Shown here: positions 11,958 through 25,568 of the stretch, in pieces
How positions within the stretch are numbered: position 1 is the stretch's first letter
How the letters are laid out: the number at the start of each line of letters is the position of its first letter
Source of the DNA: Nymphaea colorata
Lineage: Eukaryota; Streptophyta; Magnoliopsida; Nymphaeales; Nymphaeaceae
Direction: 5' to 3'
NCBI RefSeq assembly: GCF_008831285.2
Contig: NC_045149.1
Coordinates: forward strand, 10,318,417-10,382,416
DNA length: 64,000 nucleotides
The notes under the pieces: model-generated
The model's database searches: none
Seen by the model: the letters and a program-made list of their open reading frames with translations, nothing else
Told to the model about the DNA's origin: nothing
Made by a program: the position numbers and the translations under genes

Positions 11958-14900
11958 GCAATGCCGCGCTCAGACCCTGTTTGACCATCAGCATCATTTT
12001 CTTCTTCTTCTTTCTTTTCTTCTCGATCTCTTCCCTTCCCGTTTTGGGGCAGGATGACGATGGCGGTAAGGAGATGAATCCTGCGCTCCTCACGTACCTT
12101 ACGAGCATGACCTACAACCGGCTCTCGAACATTACAGGCATCCTCAGCTCGGAGATCACGAAGAATTTCGATTTCTGTATCAAGAACCCGTGCGTCGTTC
12201 TTCATTTTCGTTCTTGTCCTCTTGTTTTGCTGGCTTTGATGTTCTGTTGTGAATTTTTCTAGTATTTAATTGAGAATCGTGCTCAAAGTTTCCATAACAT
12301 GAAAGATAAAGTGGATGCATGAGTTCGATACCTAATTTTAGATTCTTCAACCAGAATATGTTTGTTTTTCTGCCTCCATTACAGATTGTCTCTCCGAAGG
12401 TTCTTAATTCAATGAAATTTATGTGTGAAATTTGAGCGTCTGTGAACGTTTATTAGTTGATTTATTGTGTTGAGTTTTTCTGTTTAGGGAACTTGATTGG
12501 AATGGAGCGTTCAATTTCTCATCAAATTTGACGTTTCTGACTTCTTGCGTACGCCAAACAAATGGTAGGTGCTCGTCTGTTATGAAATTCTGTTAAGAAA
12601 GCAAGTTGGTTTGTCTGCAGCTATTTATGTATTCCTTTCAGTGAAGTGACATAATACCTCTCTTCGGTTTGTTTTTCTTTTCTTGTTTTTCAGTGAAATG
12701 TTACGAAGTTAACTGTTGAAAATTTGTGAACCAAAGATATGGATTCTAATTTCAGCACATTTCAGTTGTTTAGCTATGTTCTTGGGTGCACTCACATGCA
12801 TCTATACGCAGCACACAGTCACACACTAATTTCTATAATATCAATTATTAAATCATTTGTAATTTTGTAGCATTCCAAAGATAGAAGAAGTGGTTCTCAG
12901 CAAGTGTGATATGCAGCTCATGTTTCATTGGTGACCCAGCTGATGAAAGCAATTGGCTACACTTAGACACTTCTACCATCACCTTTATTTACTTGGTCAG
13001 TTTTTTGTTGCATGTCATCCTGTGCTTGGGAAATTCTCCAAAAACAGCAACGTTTTATTAAGTATGCCATTTTGGCATCCTCCTGGTCAAACAAAAATCG
13101 GAGCAATATGAAGAGAATGTTATTGTTTTCCAGGCTTGGAGATGAATACTAGAGGAAATGCTTTTAGAAATCTATGCAAAACAATGGATTGGAGAGCATG
13201 TTAATATGTGCACTAATTATATAATTTTCCTGCAAGCAAGAAAAATAAATTGTTAATGGTAGAACTGCAGCCATTGCTGTCACATTCAAGATTCTCTCTC
13301 TGAATGCGCTCCTCATTGTAGAAAAGATATATGCTTCATCAGCTTGGTATACACAGTACAGCATTTGGTTTGTACTGTTCTTCTATTTCAGAGATAACTT
13401 CCTTTCATGTTCCAAATATAGAAGTCCGGGTATTAAAGTTTTGCAGGAAAATTTTTCTGGTTAGAACTCTACCTCAAAAGACCCAAGTTACACTTTACAA
13501 ACAGCAAAAGGGGGATAATGTACTTGCATGGACATGCATTTTAATATGAAGGCCTACCTGAGCATGAAATTTCAATATTTTTTTTGTCTACTTTTCTTTT
13601 CCTTCAGTCGGATTGTTTACTGTTGTAGCTGTTATATCATTTTCCAGGGGATCTCATGCGGCGCCTCTGCACTGCAGCCGACATCAAATTTTACTTTAAT
13701 AGTTTCTATGATAGTAGTGGAAAGAATACTTTTATCAAGCCGAACAAGAACTGCAACTTGTCTTATTGGGTTGCTGGATGTGAACCTGGATGGGCTTGCA
13801 GTGTAGCTCAAGATCAAAAAGTTGATCTTCGTAATTCTCAAGAAATGCCTTCTAGAAGTCTTAATTGCCAACCTTGTTGTGCAGGATTCTTTTGCCCTCA
13901 TGGTCTGACTTGTATGATCCGTAAGTGTTTGACCTAATTTACCTTGCTTGGATTTTATTAATAAATGCCTTTTTCTTTCATGTCTTTTTTGAATTATTAT
14001 GTGAGCATGTGTTGAATTATAATGCAGCTAAACTCAAATGGCATTAGATAGCTTTATGGATGTATGCAGAATCAATAAGGCTGACTCTGTCCATCTATTC
14101 AACAGTGAATTTCATTGTTTTAAAATGATTGTATATTTGCATGTGCTCGTATTGAAGCTGTTGTTGTTTGGATCTAAAGGCCGCCCTGTCATGGGCTGCC
14201 ATGTTATGTTAGTGACGTATAGCTTCTGTTACTCTACACAACATGGGTTCTTTATAGGGATTTTTTCAGATCTCAGATGGACCTATACAGCTATTGACAA
14301 TGTCCAACTGGTTTTGCTCAATCCGATTCTGAGCCAGATTCCAATCCACATGTATAATTGCAAAGCACTGTGTTTTACATGTAACAGATTCAGTTATCAA
14401 AGGAAATAAAATAACATATCCATCAGACTCAGTAAGGAATATAATATACCAAATCTGAATTTGATTATTAGCCGGAGATGAATTTCTTACTGAATCCAAC
14501 TTGGATTCAGATTTGAAAAATACTGGATTGTATCTGACTCTTGAATCCCTAGTTATGTGATCTATATTTCAGGTATCATATTAGATCCTTTAAATTGCAA
14601 AAGAAGGAAGTGTCACCTATAAAATGCACCTCTTAACAGGGCACTGAAGGGTATATTTTGCAAATTTAGTATTGCAAATGAATGTGGATAACTGGATATT
14701 TGCTGGCCCTGTGCCATTGTGCAAGACAAGTTTGATTGACCACCATGAACATGTGCTTCTCACTGAAGAACAAATTGTGAACAGCATTTCATTTGCTAAC
14801 TGATGTATCCATGATCTATACTGAAGAAGTACTACCATCATGTCATGATCTATGTCACACGGACATGCCTAAAAGTATCACACAAATAGCAAAATGCTGC

Positions 14901-17900
14901 AAGTTTTGTTTAGATATGTTTAAAGTTTAAACTTTAACGTCATATGATAGTTATCAGAAAATGCTATTCTGTATTTTTCTCATGCGAGAATCTGATCTTC
15001 CTTGTGTTTTGCAACAATGTAGTACAAGATCTGTTTCTACTAAAATAGGCCAGTAGAGCATCATAAATTTTGGTGTACAAGAAGTTGTAAAAGAAGTATA
15101 TATATTCTTGTCTTCATGCACCTCCCTTGATGTGTAACACGTACACACAAAAGAATGTGTATTACTTAGGGTCACATATATCATGAGATTTTAAAAAATC
15201 TCGCCATATTTACAAGAAAAACAAAAGAAATAGGGAAAAGTCAAGAGATTTCGAAAATCTCCCCAAAACAAAAATTTCATGATTTTATCCCGACTTTTTT
15301 CCAAGATTTTAATATTTTTTTAATTTTTAGAATTTCAAACGTTTTTTATGATTTTATGATTTTTTTTTTAAATTGTCAAAGTTTCCCCAAGAAGAACAAC
15401 TTCACCAAAAAATGCCCGAGAAAAACCTCATCTATATTTTCCCAAGAACAATATTTGTGACAATGGTATTACTTTGGTGTCCAGATATTTGTGTACCTAC
15501 AAATATATAGGTACATTTTGCATTATGAATGATGTCTTTTCATATTCTGCATTTTGGAGATTGTTTGCTAGAGCATACTTTTTGAAACCCTGATTTCACA
15601 TCTCATATCTGATTAATTTGGAAAATTTAGTAACATTGTTTTCACTTTATTTATTCAGCAGTTCCACATACATGGTGCCATGCTCATTGTCCTCTACAAC
15701 TTATTATGATTACTGATTTTACCCTTTTCTGATATTCAACTTATAAGTATCTCAATTTGATCTTTTATTACTATATCAAGTTTTGCCTTATAAAAGTTCA
15801 CTTCATTCTGGATACTTTTTCATCAGCCTTCTGATATGGTTTCACATTTTGCTATTCTATTATGAAGCTTGTCCCTTAGGTGCATACTGTCCTCTTGCTA
15901 AACTCAACAAGACCACAGGGATTTGTGATCCGTAAGTTGCTTCCTTTTACAGTGACCTTCTGCTGGTTGTTGCTTTGTCCCTTGTGTTGCATGGGTTAAT
16001 GGCAAAAATTAATACAGATATCTTTACCAGCTGCCTCCTGGGAAAAACAACCATTCATGTGGTGGAGCAGATAAATGGGCTGATGTTGGAAGCAGTAGTG
16101 AAGTGTTCTGTTCAGCTGGGTCATATTGTCCTACCACAACAGCAAAAGTTCCTTGCAGTAGTGGGTATTGATTTCCATCCTGAACATGGCCCTTTTCAGC
16201 ACCTCTTATTTATGACTGTAAATAAAAAGAAACCAGAATTTTCTGTCCTTCAAACTCCTGAAAAAGGTTGTGTCCTGTAATTGTGCAGACATTACTGCAG
16301 GAGGGGTTCCACATCTGAAAGAAGTAAGTTCCTTTGTTCTTGTCCTGGTCAGCTTACAAAATAAAACTGTAATATTCTTTAGTGTTGTTGTTGTGGAGGT
16401 TATTATATTTACACCATCTGTTTGCAAAAAATTTAAAAAATGGTTTTTTACCCAGTTAAACACTAAAAGTTTCTGAAAAATTTTATGGTTGGCCTATGAA
16501 ATGAAACAATGTAAATGAACACCATAGATTGTGAAGGCCTCATGCCTGATTTTCTAATTCTAACCTATATTACATGTATAATGAAGATTGGAGTAAAGCA
16601 TCTTCTTTCACTATGTGAAATGCATGAATATGGTTAAAAACAAAATCATGTGATTACCCTAACTGCATGACTGTTCAAGGATGCATGACTAGTGTGGCAG
16701 AAAAGTGTTGTAAATTGTATTACAGTTGTTAAGATCAGATAATTCATCCATAAAATTGTAAAACTAAGAATAAAACGGAAAACCTTTTAGCAAAGAATTA
16801 AACACAAGACATCAGGAAAAGAAAATCAGTACAATGATAGTATCAAGATTTAAAATAACAAACAAAGATGAACATGAATGATCCGACCTATATATGATAA
16901 CTGATAATGCAGCCATGGAGTATAAGCTAGGCAACAGTAATGCACTGAGAACAGGCATAATTGTCAGCCTATATATGTGGGCACTCGGTTCAGCCAGTTC
17001 CATTGTGGACTAGTTTTCACAGCCCGTTTCTCTTTCTCTCGCTTTCACCCACCTTTTCTCTCTTCCTCTTCTTCCTGTATGCTTTTTGCTTTTCACACCA
17101 TCCTCATCATCCTAAAATTGGTGAATATAAGAGAGGAAAAAGACTGAAAAGCAGTCATTTGCCCCAGCAATGGTTTTTTTTTTTTTTTTTTTTTACTATA
17201 GTTATATGAGAAGTGAGCATACAAAAGTGGGAAATTATAAAGAAACAAGGTATGAATTGGAACAAGAAAATTACTACAATTAGTTCTACAGTGTTGTAGT
17301 TTTACAGTTTTACAATCTGCTTCACCTTTTATTTTGTGTTTTTTATGTTTAAATCAGTCATGAACACCCTCTCACTGTTAAATTATGTAACCAAGGTTGT
17401 GTATAACTTAAGTATACACATACATGTATGCATATATATGTATACACATGAGTTCTTTTTCTGTTTTTTGTAGCCTTTTTCATGTAATTTCTATTTCCTT
17501 TTCGTAAGTTTTCATTTTTCTTTTGTTTGTTTTAGTTCAGACATTAAATGGCTCTTGGCTATTCCTGATGGTTGTATATATCAAGGCTGAGCCTCATTTT
17601 GTAATTCAGTTTTGGAGTTTTGGGACTCTAATGAAAATCAGTACTATTTTCTTGTGTATGTTGCTCTTTTAGATTTCGTTTATCAGACTACAGCTGTGTC
17701 TTGAGAACCATTTATTTGTCCTAGATTAGTAAGGAATCTAGGTGCTGTTGTTCCTGCCATTCCATTGTACTCACTTATTATCAAGTTTCATTGAGTAACA
17801 ATTTTTACTAGCCTTCAGTTAAATGTTAGCCTCCTCACCACCGTAAATGTAGCAGATCACTGGTTCCTGAAGACCTCAATAATCTTTTATGTCCCTGAGG

Positions 17901-20900
17901 GAGGTCATGCTTTTGCAGTGACTTACTTTGTTAAAGGCACTGGTGGATGTGTTTTATATGTGGAGTTTCATATATAAATATCATGGCTTTTTTTTTATAA
18001 TGACAGAAAACCTAATCTGTTCAGACTTTAGTGTTGATCATGTTTTTTCATAGTAAAAATGAATTGTCTGCTATGTCTCCAATATTGCTGGCAGCTGCAG
18101 GTAAATTGCTGCATGCCCTAGTTAAATATAGGCAGCTGCCCTAGTTAAATTGCTGTGAGGGAGACGTTTGACACCCAAGGAGGTACTATTGGCTGTCGCT
18201 GCTATCCACATTAACTAATTTCTTGGATCTTTTGCAGGATGCTTCAAATTAACTTCTTGTGATCCAAACACTTCTAATCAAAATATCCATGCTTATGGAG
18301 TCATGCTTTTTGTAAGTGCATCGTCATTTTCTTTATCATTTGACTCCAACTGAGATATTGTTGTTATTAATTCTTTTTTAAGAGCAGCTTATGTCCAGAC
18401 ACTCTGGGTGAATTTTTCTTGACCTACATCATATAGTTGGGGTAAACATGGATTCATAATGCATATATGATATATATGGAAGATTATCTTCAGTTTTCAT
18501 TTAATTTTTATAATTTTGTATAAATCATCACCTTAGTAATAGTAAAAGCTTGATTTTTTAGAATAATGAACATATTTTCCTTTGTGATTTTAGATGTTTG
18601 CATGTTCCTGCTCTTGCAATATATAAATAAAATAGCTCCTAAAACTGTATAAAAATCCTATTTGGCTAATCGAATCCATGCAAAAGCTGAAAGATGTTTG
18701 TATAGTCACACTTTCAGTTACCATGACAAACTATATTTATCACTGAATTACCCATACAATTTATGAAGTTCAATAGTCCTCAGAATATGCCATCATTTTC
18801 TCAGGCTGCATTGAGTACTTTGCTGCTTATTATCTACAACTGCTCCGATCAAGTTCTGACAACACGGGAGAGAAGAGTAGCTAAATCTAGAGAAGCTGCA
18901 GCTAGAAGTGCAAGGGAGACTGCCCAAGCCCGTGAAAGATGGAAAGCAGCGAAAGATATTGCTAAGAAGCATGCAATTGGCCTGCAGACACAGCTGTCTC
19001 GAACATTCTCTCGCAAGCGCTCTGTCAAACAGGAGGAACTTAAGACAATGGCTCAAGCCAGAACTTCTGCGGACTCCCTATTGCCACATGTGTCTCCAGC
19101 TAGTTCGTCAAATGCATCTTCTGCAGCATCAACATCAAAAAAGGAGCCCAGTAATCTCACTAAGATGATGCGGTCCATTGAAGATGATCCGGAGAGTACT
19201 GAAGGATTTAATTTGGAAATCGGTGATAAGCACCACAAGAAGATGCCAAAACCTAAAACCATGCAGACTCGGAGCCAAATTTTCAAGTATGCATATGGAC
19301 AACTTGAAAAGGAGAAGGCCATGCAGCAGCAAAATAAGAACCTAACTTTCTCGGGGGTAATCTCAATGGCAACTGACACTGAAATCAGGACCAGGCCTAC
19401 AATTGAGATTGCTTTCAAGGATCTTACTCTTACCTTGAAAGGGAAGAGAAAACACCTATTAAGATGTGTGACAGGTAAAATCATGCCTGGCCGTGTTTCT
19501 GCACTTATGGGCCCTTCAGGTGCTGGGAAAACAACTTTTCTTAATGCACTGGCTGGCAAAGCTACTGCTTGCACAATGTCTGGTATTATTCTTATAAATG
19601 GCAAGATGGAATCAATACATTCATACAAAAAGATCATAGGATTTGTTCCCCAAGATGATATTGTGCATGGGAACCTGACGGTAGAGGAGAACCTCTGGTT
19701 CAGTGCAAGATGCAGGTATGTTGCAGCCTATGTGATTTCATTTTGTTGTACGTCTCCTATTCTGATCTTTGTCCTGATACTGTATTTGGGTACTCTTTTG
19801 TCACTTCTAGGAGGAAAGGAAAGAGGAAAAAATAAAGGAATTTTTGTGTGTGTTCGGGTTGGGGAGATTAAGGAGAAGTGGGAAGGGTTGAAGAAAGGTT
19901 TATGTGACTAATAGGCAGTCTGCGTTTTTGTCTGATAACTGATTTTTAATGTTAATCAAAACCATAAGCAGCTATCATGGAACCTATTGGAGAAAACTGG
20001 TTAAATAAAACTATGCTGTGTCATCTATGCTTGTACATCAGAAATGTGCATGTTTGTTTAATGATATGAAGAGCTGTTGAAAAACCTTCTGTTTAACTAA
20101 AAAGAAGCTGTTGTAAGAAATTTGCTATGTTAATCATAGAAATCAAAGCCAGAAGTGACCTGCTGGGAGATCAACGGAAAATGAAAATTCTGAGAAAGTA
20201 CTAAACCATTCCTGTTAGGTTTTCTCGATGTTTTTTGCAAATACAAGAACAGTCATAAAAGTTGTTTCCCCTTTTAATATTTTGCCTTGGTATATCACTT
20301 CCTTTTACATCTTTCCGTTCCTTGAAAATATTTCCTTAAACGTCCATATCAAGTACCAGCTTCTTTTTGTGGTTGTGCATTGCCTTTACATCTGCATCTC
20401 ATTATATTTACTTGTTCCCCTAAATATCTTGTCATTCATATGCTTAAAACATTTTTCTTTTTATCGTTCATAATTTCTGTAATACCTAGATCAGGAATTG
20501 GTCTTATATTTATGTACTCACCACTTGCTTCTTGTTTCTGAAGACTATCTGCCGATTTGCCTAAAGCAGACAAAGTTCTAGTCGTTGAACGAGTTATCGA
20601 ATCATTAGGCTTGCAGTCTATCCGGGATTCTTTGGTTGGCACAGTTGAGAAGCGGGGAATATCAGGGGGACAAAGGAAACGTGTAAATGTTGGGTTGGAA
20701 ATGGTCATGGAACCTTCCTTATTGATCCTAGACGAGCCAACATCTGGGCTAGACAGTGCATCATCACAGTTGCTTCTCAAAGCTCTTCGCCGCGAGGCTC
20801 TTGAAGGTGTTAACATTTGCATGGTTGTTCACCAACCAAGGTGAATTCAAATGCCAGCTATGAAGGGCTACAAATGCTTTAGTTATTATTATTTTTATAA

Positions 20901-23900
20901 TGATCTTTTACCTCTACATATTGACGAACATTTCGATGAAAAGCTATTTGAAATTTAAAGCTTTTCCTGGTTCAAATAATTTTATCTTTTTATCTCTTCT
21001 TTGCTTATGAACCAATACTTGTATTTGTATATGCTTATACATTTGTATGTATGCGCTCACACACACACCCGCCCACAGATATGTATTTGTATATTACTCT
21101 CTCTCTCTCTCTCTCTCTCTCATATACACGCACACACTCACACACACATAAATGCAGGTTTTAACCTCTGAAAATTTGTGGAATGTTTCAGCTACACTTT
21201 ATTCAGGATGTTTGATGACTTAATTCTTCTAGCTAAAGGTGGCCTGACTGTATACCATGGATCTGTGAAGAAAGTTGAAGAGTACTTCTCGGGTCTTGGG
21301 ATAAATGTGCCAGACCGTGTTAATCCTCCTGACCATTTTATCGACATTTTGGAAGGAATAGTAAAACCAAGCCCAAATGCTAATATGAACTATAAGCAAC
21401 TTCCTGTCAGATGGATGTTGCATAATGGCTATGAAATACCACCTGATATGCAGGCCAGTATTCCCGGCACAAACCCATCTTCAGCTGGTGGAGCTTCATC
21501 TAGTCAAGCACATGATGCTGGAATTCCAGCCCAATCATTTGCCGGAGAACTATGGCAAGATGTCAAATTCTCTGTGGAGCTGAAGAGGGATAATATACAA
21601 CATAACTTTCTGAATGCCATGGATTTGTCTAATCGTCAAACACCAGGTGTTGCTAGGCAATACAGATACTTTCTTGGGAGGTAAGTTTGGCTGTCTTTAT
21701 CTTTGTTTAATCTCTTTTAGGAATATGAATAATTGGCTAGAAATTGTAATCTTCATCTGTATTTGTTAATTTGTGCAATATAAGGTTGTTTCATGGTGCT
21801 GTTTCATGGTGCGGGTGCGGGTACGGGTGTGGAGGCATACCCGTGTTACTTAGGTCTTAGCAAAGTTTGTTGATTCAGAAGTAGTTCAAAAGAATCATGC
21901 AAGTAACTAATACATAGTTGTTTTGACCAAGCTAAAATGACTTCAACACATCCATTTTTTTGTTTTATATATATATCTGCAAAGTGATTTACAAAGTGCT
22001 ACAATTGCTTTCTCCCTTGTCGTTGTGCGTGCCTATTATATTTTAAATTGTTACATGAAAAGTGCATGAATGTCATTTTTGGGGTCCATATATGGTTGTT
22101 AAGCTCAAAGAGCATTCGTAAATGATCATTCTTATGTTTGGGAAAATACTGCAGTCAGTGAGACTGTTACAGAAGTAGGTGAAATATGTAGCCTCTCAGA
22201 TGAGGGCTAAGCCAACCTTTATGCATACTTTAAATACAGCCAAGCTGATTTTCAACCATTTCTTGGTTCTTTTAAATGGTGACACCTTTAAAGAATGAAC
22301 ATTTAGTTTATTTTTTACTGCAGTTGCACATATATTGTAGACTTTTAAGAGGTTGGTTTCTCTGGATATTAGCAGAAATGCACTCTTAAATAATTGAGTT
22401 TTAAGCCAATTGGGTGTCACATTATTTACGGTGGAAGTATTTGGTGTTTGTCACTGTGTTTGGTATATTGCATCCAAATAGCTCTTAAGAGAATCCGGAT
22501 CTCGGGCGTCTTTGGAAATTCAATTCTTGACCTTTTTCTGCTTTGCATTTTCCAGAGTTGGTAAGCAGCGTTTGCGTGAGGCTCGGATACAGGCCATGGA
22601 TTTCTTGATCTTGTTATTGGCTGGAGCTTGCTTGGGAACACTTGCCAAAGTGAACGATGAAACATTTGGAGCACTTGGGTACACATATACGGTGATTGCA
22701 GTCTGTAAGCTCTCTTACTTCCCAATCCTTCTGGCTCTAGGAAAGGAATTTTTTATAGCCTCCTCTTATACATGTGTTATGGTCAAAGTAACCTTTGAAT
22801 CTCCTTATTGTCAGATTGTATATCTTCCATTTAACTTTCACTTGGTGTGTTCATTGACCTCCTAGCTTTGATCTCAAAAGAAGAGAAAAAGTGTGCCAGA
22901 TGTGAACCATGTTTGGCTACGGGTTTTTTCATGTTTAATCCTTCATAACCTGTTGCTAGGCTCATGGTTTGTATTCCACTTTGGAGAATGCAAGTACTTC
23001 TATGGAGAAAAAGAAAATTATAGAGTTTTTGTGGTGGATTTTTGCTAATGCTAAAATAAATGTCTGTCGTTTAATCTTTCTTTTTTGGTTTTCTGAGGCA
23101 CATAATTTATAACAAATTAGTGAATTACAAATGGCTTCTCTGTGAAAGTTTGTGTTTCTTTACCTTCAGTACTATCTGTGAGTTGCTTTGGATGGTAATT
23201 TTGATTAGTTCATACTGTGTGAATTGCAGCTCTGCTGAGCAAAATTGCAGCTTTGAGGTCATTTTCTCTTGATAAGCTGCAGTACTGGAGAGAAAGTGCA
23301 TCTGGCATGAGCAGCCTTGCTTATTTTCTTTCGAAAGACACAATTGATCATTTTAATACTCTGATCAAACCCCTTGTCTACCTGTCAATGTTTTACTTCT
23401 TCAACAACCCAAGGTCATCATTTCTGGATAATTATGTTGTTCTGGTTGCACTTGTGTACTGTGTGACTGGTATTGCTTACCTCTTTGCGGTGCTCCTTGA
23501 GCCTAGTCCTGCCCAGCTGGTATGGTGTTAAGCTTTCTGGATATTAGCTCTTTGAAATTTTGTATAGCACTTATTTACACAATCATTTGATGTTTGCAGT
23601 GGTCTGTCCTTCTTCCTGTTGTTTTAACTCTGATAGCAACACAGGAAAAAAGAAGTGGAGTTGTGAACACGTTAGCAAATATGTGCTATACTAAGTGGGC
23701 TTTGGAGGCTTTTGTTATTGCAAATGCAGAGAGGTTTGCCCTAGTATCCCTTCTTGTCTCTATCAGTTTTTCTTTTTTCTTTTTTTTTCAGAAACACATC
23801 CCTGGATATTAAACTTTCGAAGCTCTTCAGCTTAAAGGTCTCAGGTCTCGCCCCTAGCTTTCTGGATGTTCTTATTGGCAGTATCAGAAGTTCACTAGCA

Positions 23901-25568
23901 ATAAGCGTGCTTAGGTTTGACACATTTTTTAGACCTAAAACTTCATCTTGATACTTCTGCAAATGTCACTTTCAATTTTGTTTCCGTATTTGTCTATGAA
24001 ACATTGGTATGGCTAAAAAGGCCAAGTACTCATGTCAAAACGGGTTGACATGGGTGTGGGCCTGGACACGGCAGCCATAATTTTTTTTTTTATGGATATA
24101 TTTTAGTATTTTTTTATTCAGTATTATATTTTATAAATATAAGCAATGAATTTGTGTGATGATTTAGCTAAAATCTTATTATTATACACATAAATATACA
24201 TGTATGGCCGTACCCCTGTATTGGTGGTTTTTGAACTTGTTCTGCATCTGTACCCATGTGATATGGGTAATTATATTTGTTTTCATAAAAATTTTGTTTC
24301 ATTCTCAATTATGGTTCCTTCATTGGTATTAATTTATAGTTCTTTCATGTTTCCTCTTTCTGTTGGTTTTTATTTAAGGGTTCTTTGAAATACCCTTGGC
24401 AGTTGTCAGTCAGCGTCACGGCATCTGGATTTCAAACTTTGGCATCATGACTATCATTGTCACCCAAATCAATAACCTTCACCAATTTTTAGTAAAATTT
24501 TCTGAATTTTCTGGTCTAGAGTTTAATGAACAAAAAAGTATTGTAACTTTCAATGACAGACTTAACTTACGTATTATCTCAGCACATTTTTTAATCTACA
24601 GGGTCGAATTCCCCTTGAATACCTTGTACACCTTTCTCCAAGGCATCTCGAAACAGTATCCTTGGGGAGAGACTGGATATCATCATTAGAAGTGATGAAA
24701 TGTAGAGTTATAGTATGAAATGGGCTCAGAATGGGCACAAGAGAACATTGGCAGGTAGCTTACGTTGTGAGTTGTGACTATGGGCAAATACCATTTTGCA
24801 TGTCACCTGTCCTGCACTACAAGAGGTGTCGAGGGGTTCAGTGAAACGCCTTAACATCTGTAAGTGTTTCCATGAAAAAAACTAGATCCTAAGGAAGTAA
24901 GATTGTTCTATTTGAGCTTGGTTTAAAACAGGAAACACAAAATAGTAACCTGTTTTCTTTCCAACTTTTTGAAACCTGTGAGGAAGGAGTGCTTGCTCTG
25001 TGCTGGCGGCAAGCAGAAAAATGTGCCAGCTTGTCGAGAAGGCATTTCCTCCATCCATGATTAACTGTCCCTCATTTGATTCCATTCTGAGGCAAAACTA
25101 AATGCCTAGTTATCAGATTCTTTATTTTGATAGGACTAAAGCAAACATCAAGAAATCTAAGGACTTATAGTTCCTTATCTCACTGCAGAGAACATTTTTC
25201 TAATAAGCATGAGTATTCCTTGCTAAGAAAGTATGCTCCTCGAGAGTAGGTTATTATATGCTCCCTTAAAGTTCCCCTTCTAACAGCTAATATTGCATGC
25301 CTAACATTATATCATGACTGAAAAAGGACCAAGATAAGCAAATACTGCTAGCAATTTCAATTTTAACTGTCTGAGCATGAACTATGTCACAGACATAGCA
25401 TCTTTTTGCAGGTATTCTGGAGTTTGGTTGGTGACACGCTGTGGTTCGCTTATGAAGAGCGGGTACAACCTCAAGTCCTGGTCACTCTGTATTGCCATCC
25501 TTGTTTTATATGGAATGATCACCCGGCTTTTAGCATTCTTCTTCATGGTGACGTTCCAAAAGAAGTAG
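11954..25568 (+). CDS. ABCG28: ABC transporter G family half-transporter, ABCG24/ABCG28 type
   Basis: Membrane ATP-driven exporter of the plant WBC subfamily with an N-terminal ectodomain; its substrate is not deducible. Fourteen exons: 11954-12189, 12488-12564, 13648-13920, 15868-15931, 16018-16164, 16289-16323, 18238-18311, 18805-19715, 20544-20840, 21192-21680, 22556-22704, 23230-23519, 23600-23733, 25412-25568. All introns are GT-AG, the phases agree, and the total is 3,333 nt (1,110 residues), the usual length for this group. Residues 1-33 form a signal-like hydrophobic start. A Cys-rich region (about 105-280: [22 protein letters not shown]) precedes a membrane segment at about 297-314 and a basic linker. 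The nucleotide-binding domain has Walker [10 protein letters not shown] (about 537), signature ISGGQ (about 645) and Walker [13 protein letters not shown] (about 669). C-terminal membrane segments lie at about 880-1105, ending MVTFQKK. The first ATG in frame is used. The choice between ABCG24 and ABCG28 orthology is uncertain. Confidence 0.95.
14256..14552. mobile_element. possible non-autonomous hAT-like insertion in ABCG intron 3
   Basis: The left end reads TAGGGATTTTTTCAGATC and the reverse complement of the right end reads TAGGGATTCAAGAGTCAGAT. The interior is rich in 'gaatctgaat' and 'gattcagatt' phrases, as in many plant non-autonomous hAT elements. The flanks (gttcttta and gttatgtg) are not a convincing 8-bp duplication. 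Confidence 0.35.
15168..15465. mobile_element. Mutator-like MITE in ABCG intron 3
   Basis: This 298-bp AT-rich, non-coding insert is bounded by a perfect 9-bp direct repeat, GTATTACTT (15159-15167 and 15466-15474), the target-site size of Mutator-like elements. Its ends are related as imperfect inverted repeats (AGGGTCACATATAT on the left; the right end reverse-complemented gives CATTGTCACAAATAT). Two relatives, at 49020-49115 and 49586-49985, share the phrases 'cccgagaaaaacct' and 'agaacaatatttgtg'. Confidence 0.65.
17170..17194. repeat. poly-T tract in ABCG intron 6
   Basis: A run of about 24 T in the intron between coding exons 6 and 7. Nothing else is recognised in most of this 1.9-kb intron. 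Confidence 0.8.
21060..21150. repeat. (CA)n/(CT)n compound microsatellite in ABCG intron 9
   Basis: An ACACAC tract, a (CT)n run of about 24 bases at 21097-21121, then CACACTCACACAC. It lies 40 bases upstream of the exon 10 acceptor, within the pyrimidine-rich intron end. Confidence 0.85.
24010..24290. repeat. dispersed 'CGGGTACGGGT'-type repeat in ABCG intron 13
   Basis: GC-rich ends ('gacatgggtgtgggcctgg' and, about 200 bases later, 'ggccgtacccctgtattgg' and 'gtacccatgtgatatgg') enclose an AT-rich core. A short relative, 'gcgggtgcgggtacgggtgt', lies in intron 10 near 21810. This fits a short non-autonomous transposon family, but the exact ends are unclear. Confidence 0.35.
24390..24720 (+). 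mobile_element. LINE reverse-transcriptase fragment in ABCG intron 13
   Basis: The frame at 24396-24689 contains [20 protein letters not shown] followed by EQKS and then [12 protein letters not shown]. This matches the stretch after the catalytic site in plant LINE reverse transcriptases, where F-x-x-x-SGL-x-x-N-x-x-KS is followed by a FPL-x-YLGVPL-like block. The catalytic segment is missing. It is on the same strand as the host gene and lies inside a 1.68-kb intron, so it is presumably spliced out. Confidence 0.5.

Noticed and set aside
11606-12205. 199-residue minus-strand open frame rich in Glu, Arg and Lys
   Set aside because: It is the antisense of the pyrimidine-rich ABCG leader and first exon; the charged composition simply reflects CT-rich sequence on the other strand.
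19053-19637. 194-residue minus-strand open frame
   Set aside because: It lies antisense to ABCG exon 8, which encodes a well-recognised nucleotide-binding domain, and matches nothing itself.
19716-19911. Continuation of the ABCG frame past 19715
   Set aside because: This is intron read-through after a good donor (TGCAG/GTATG); exon 9 restores the family sequence in phase.
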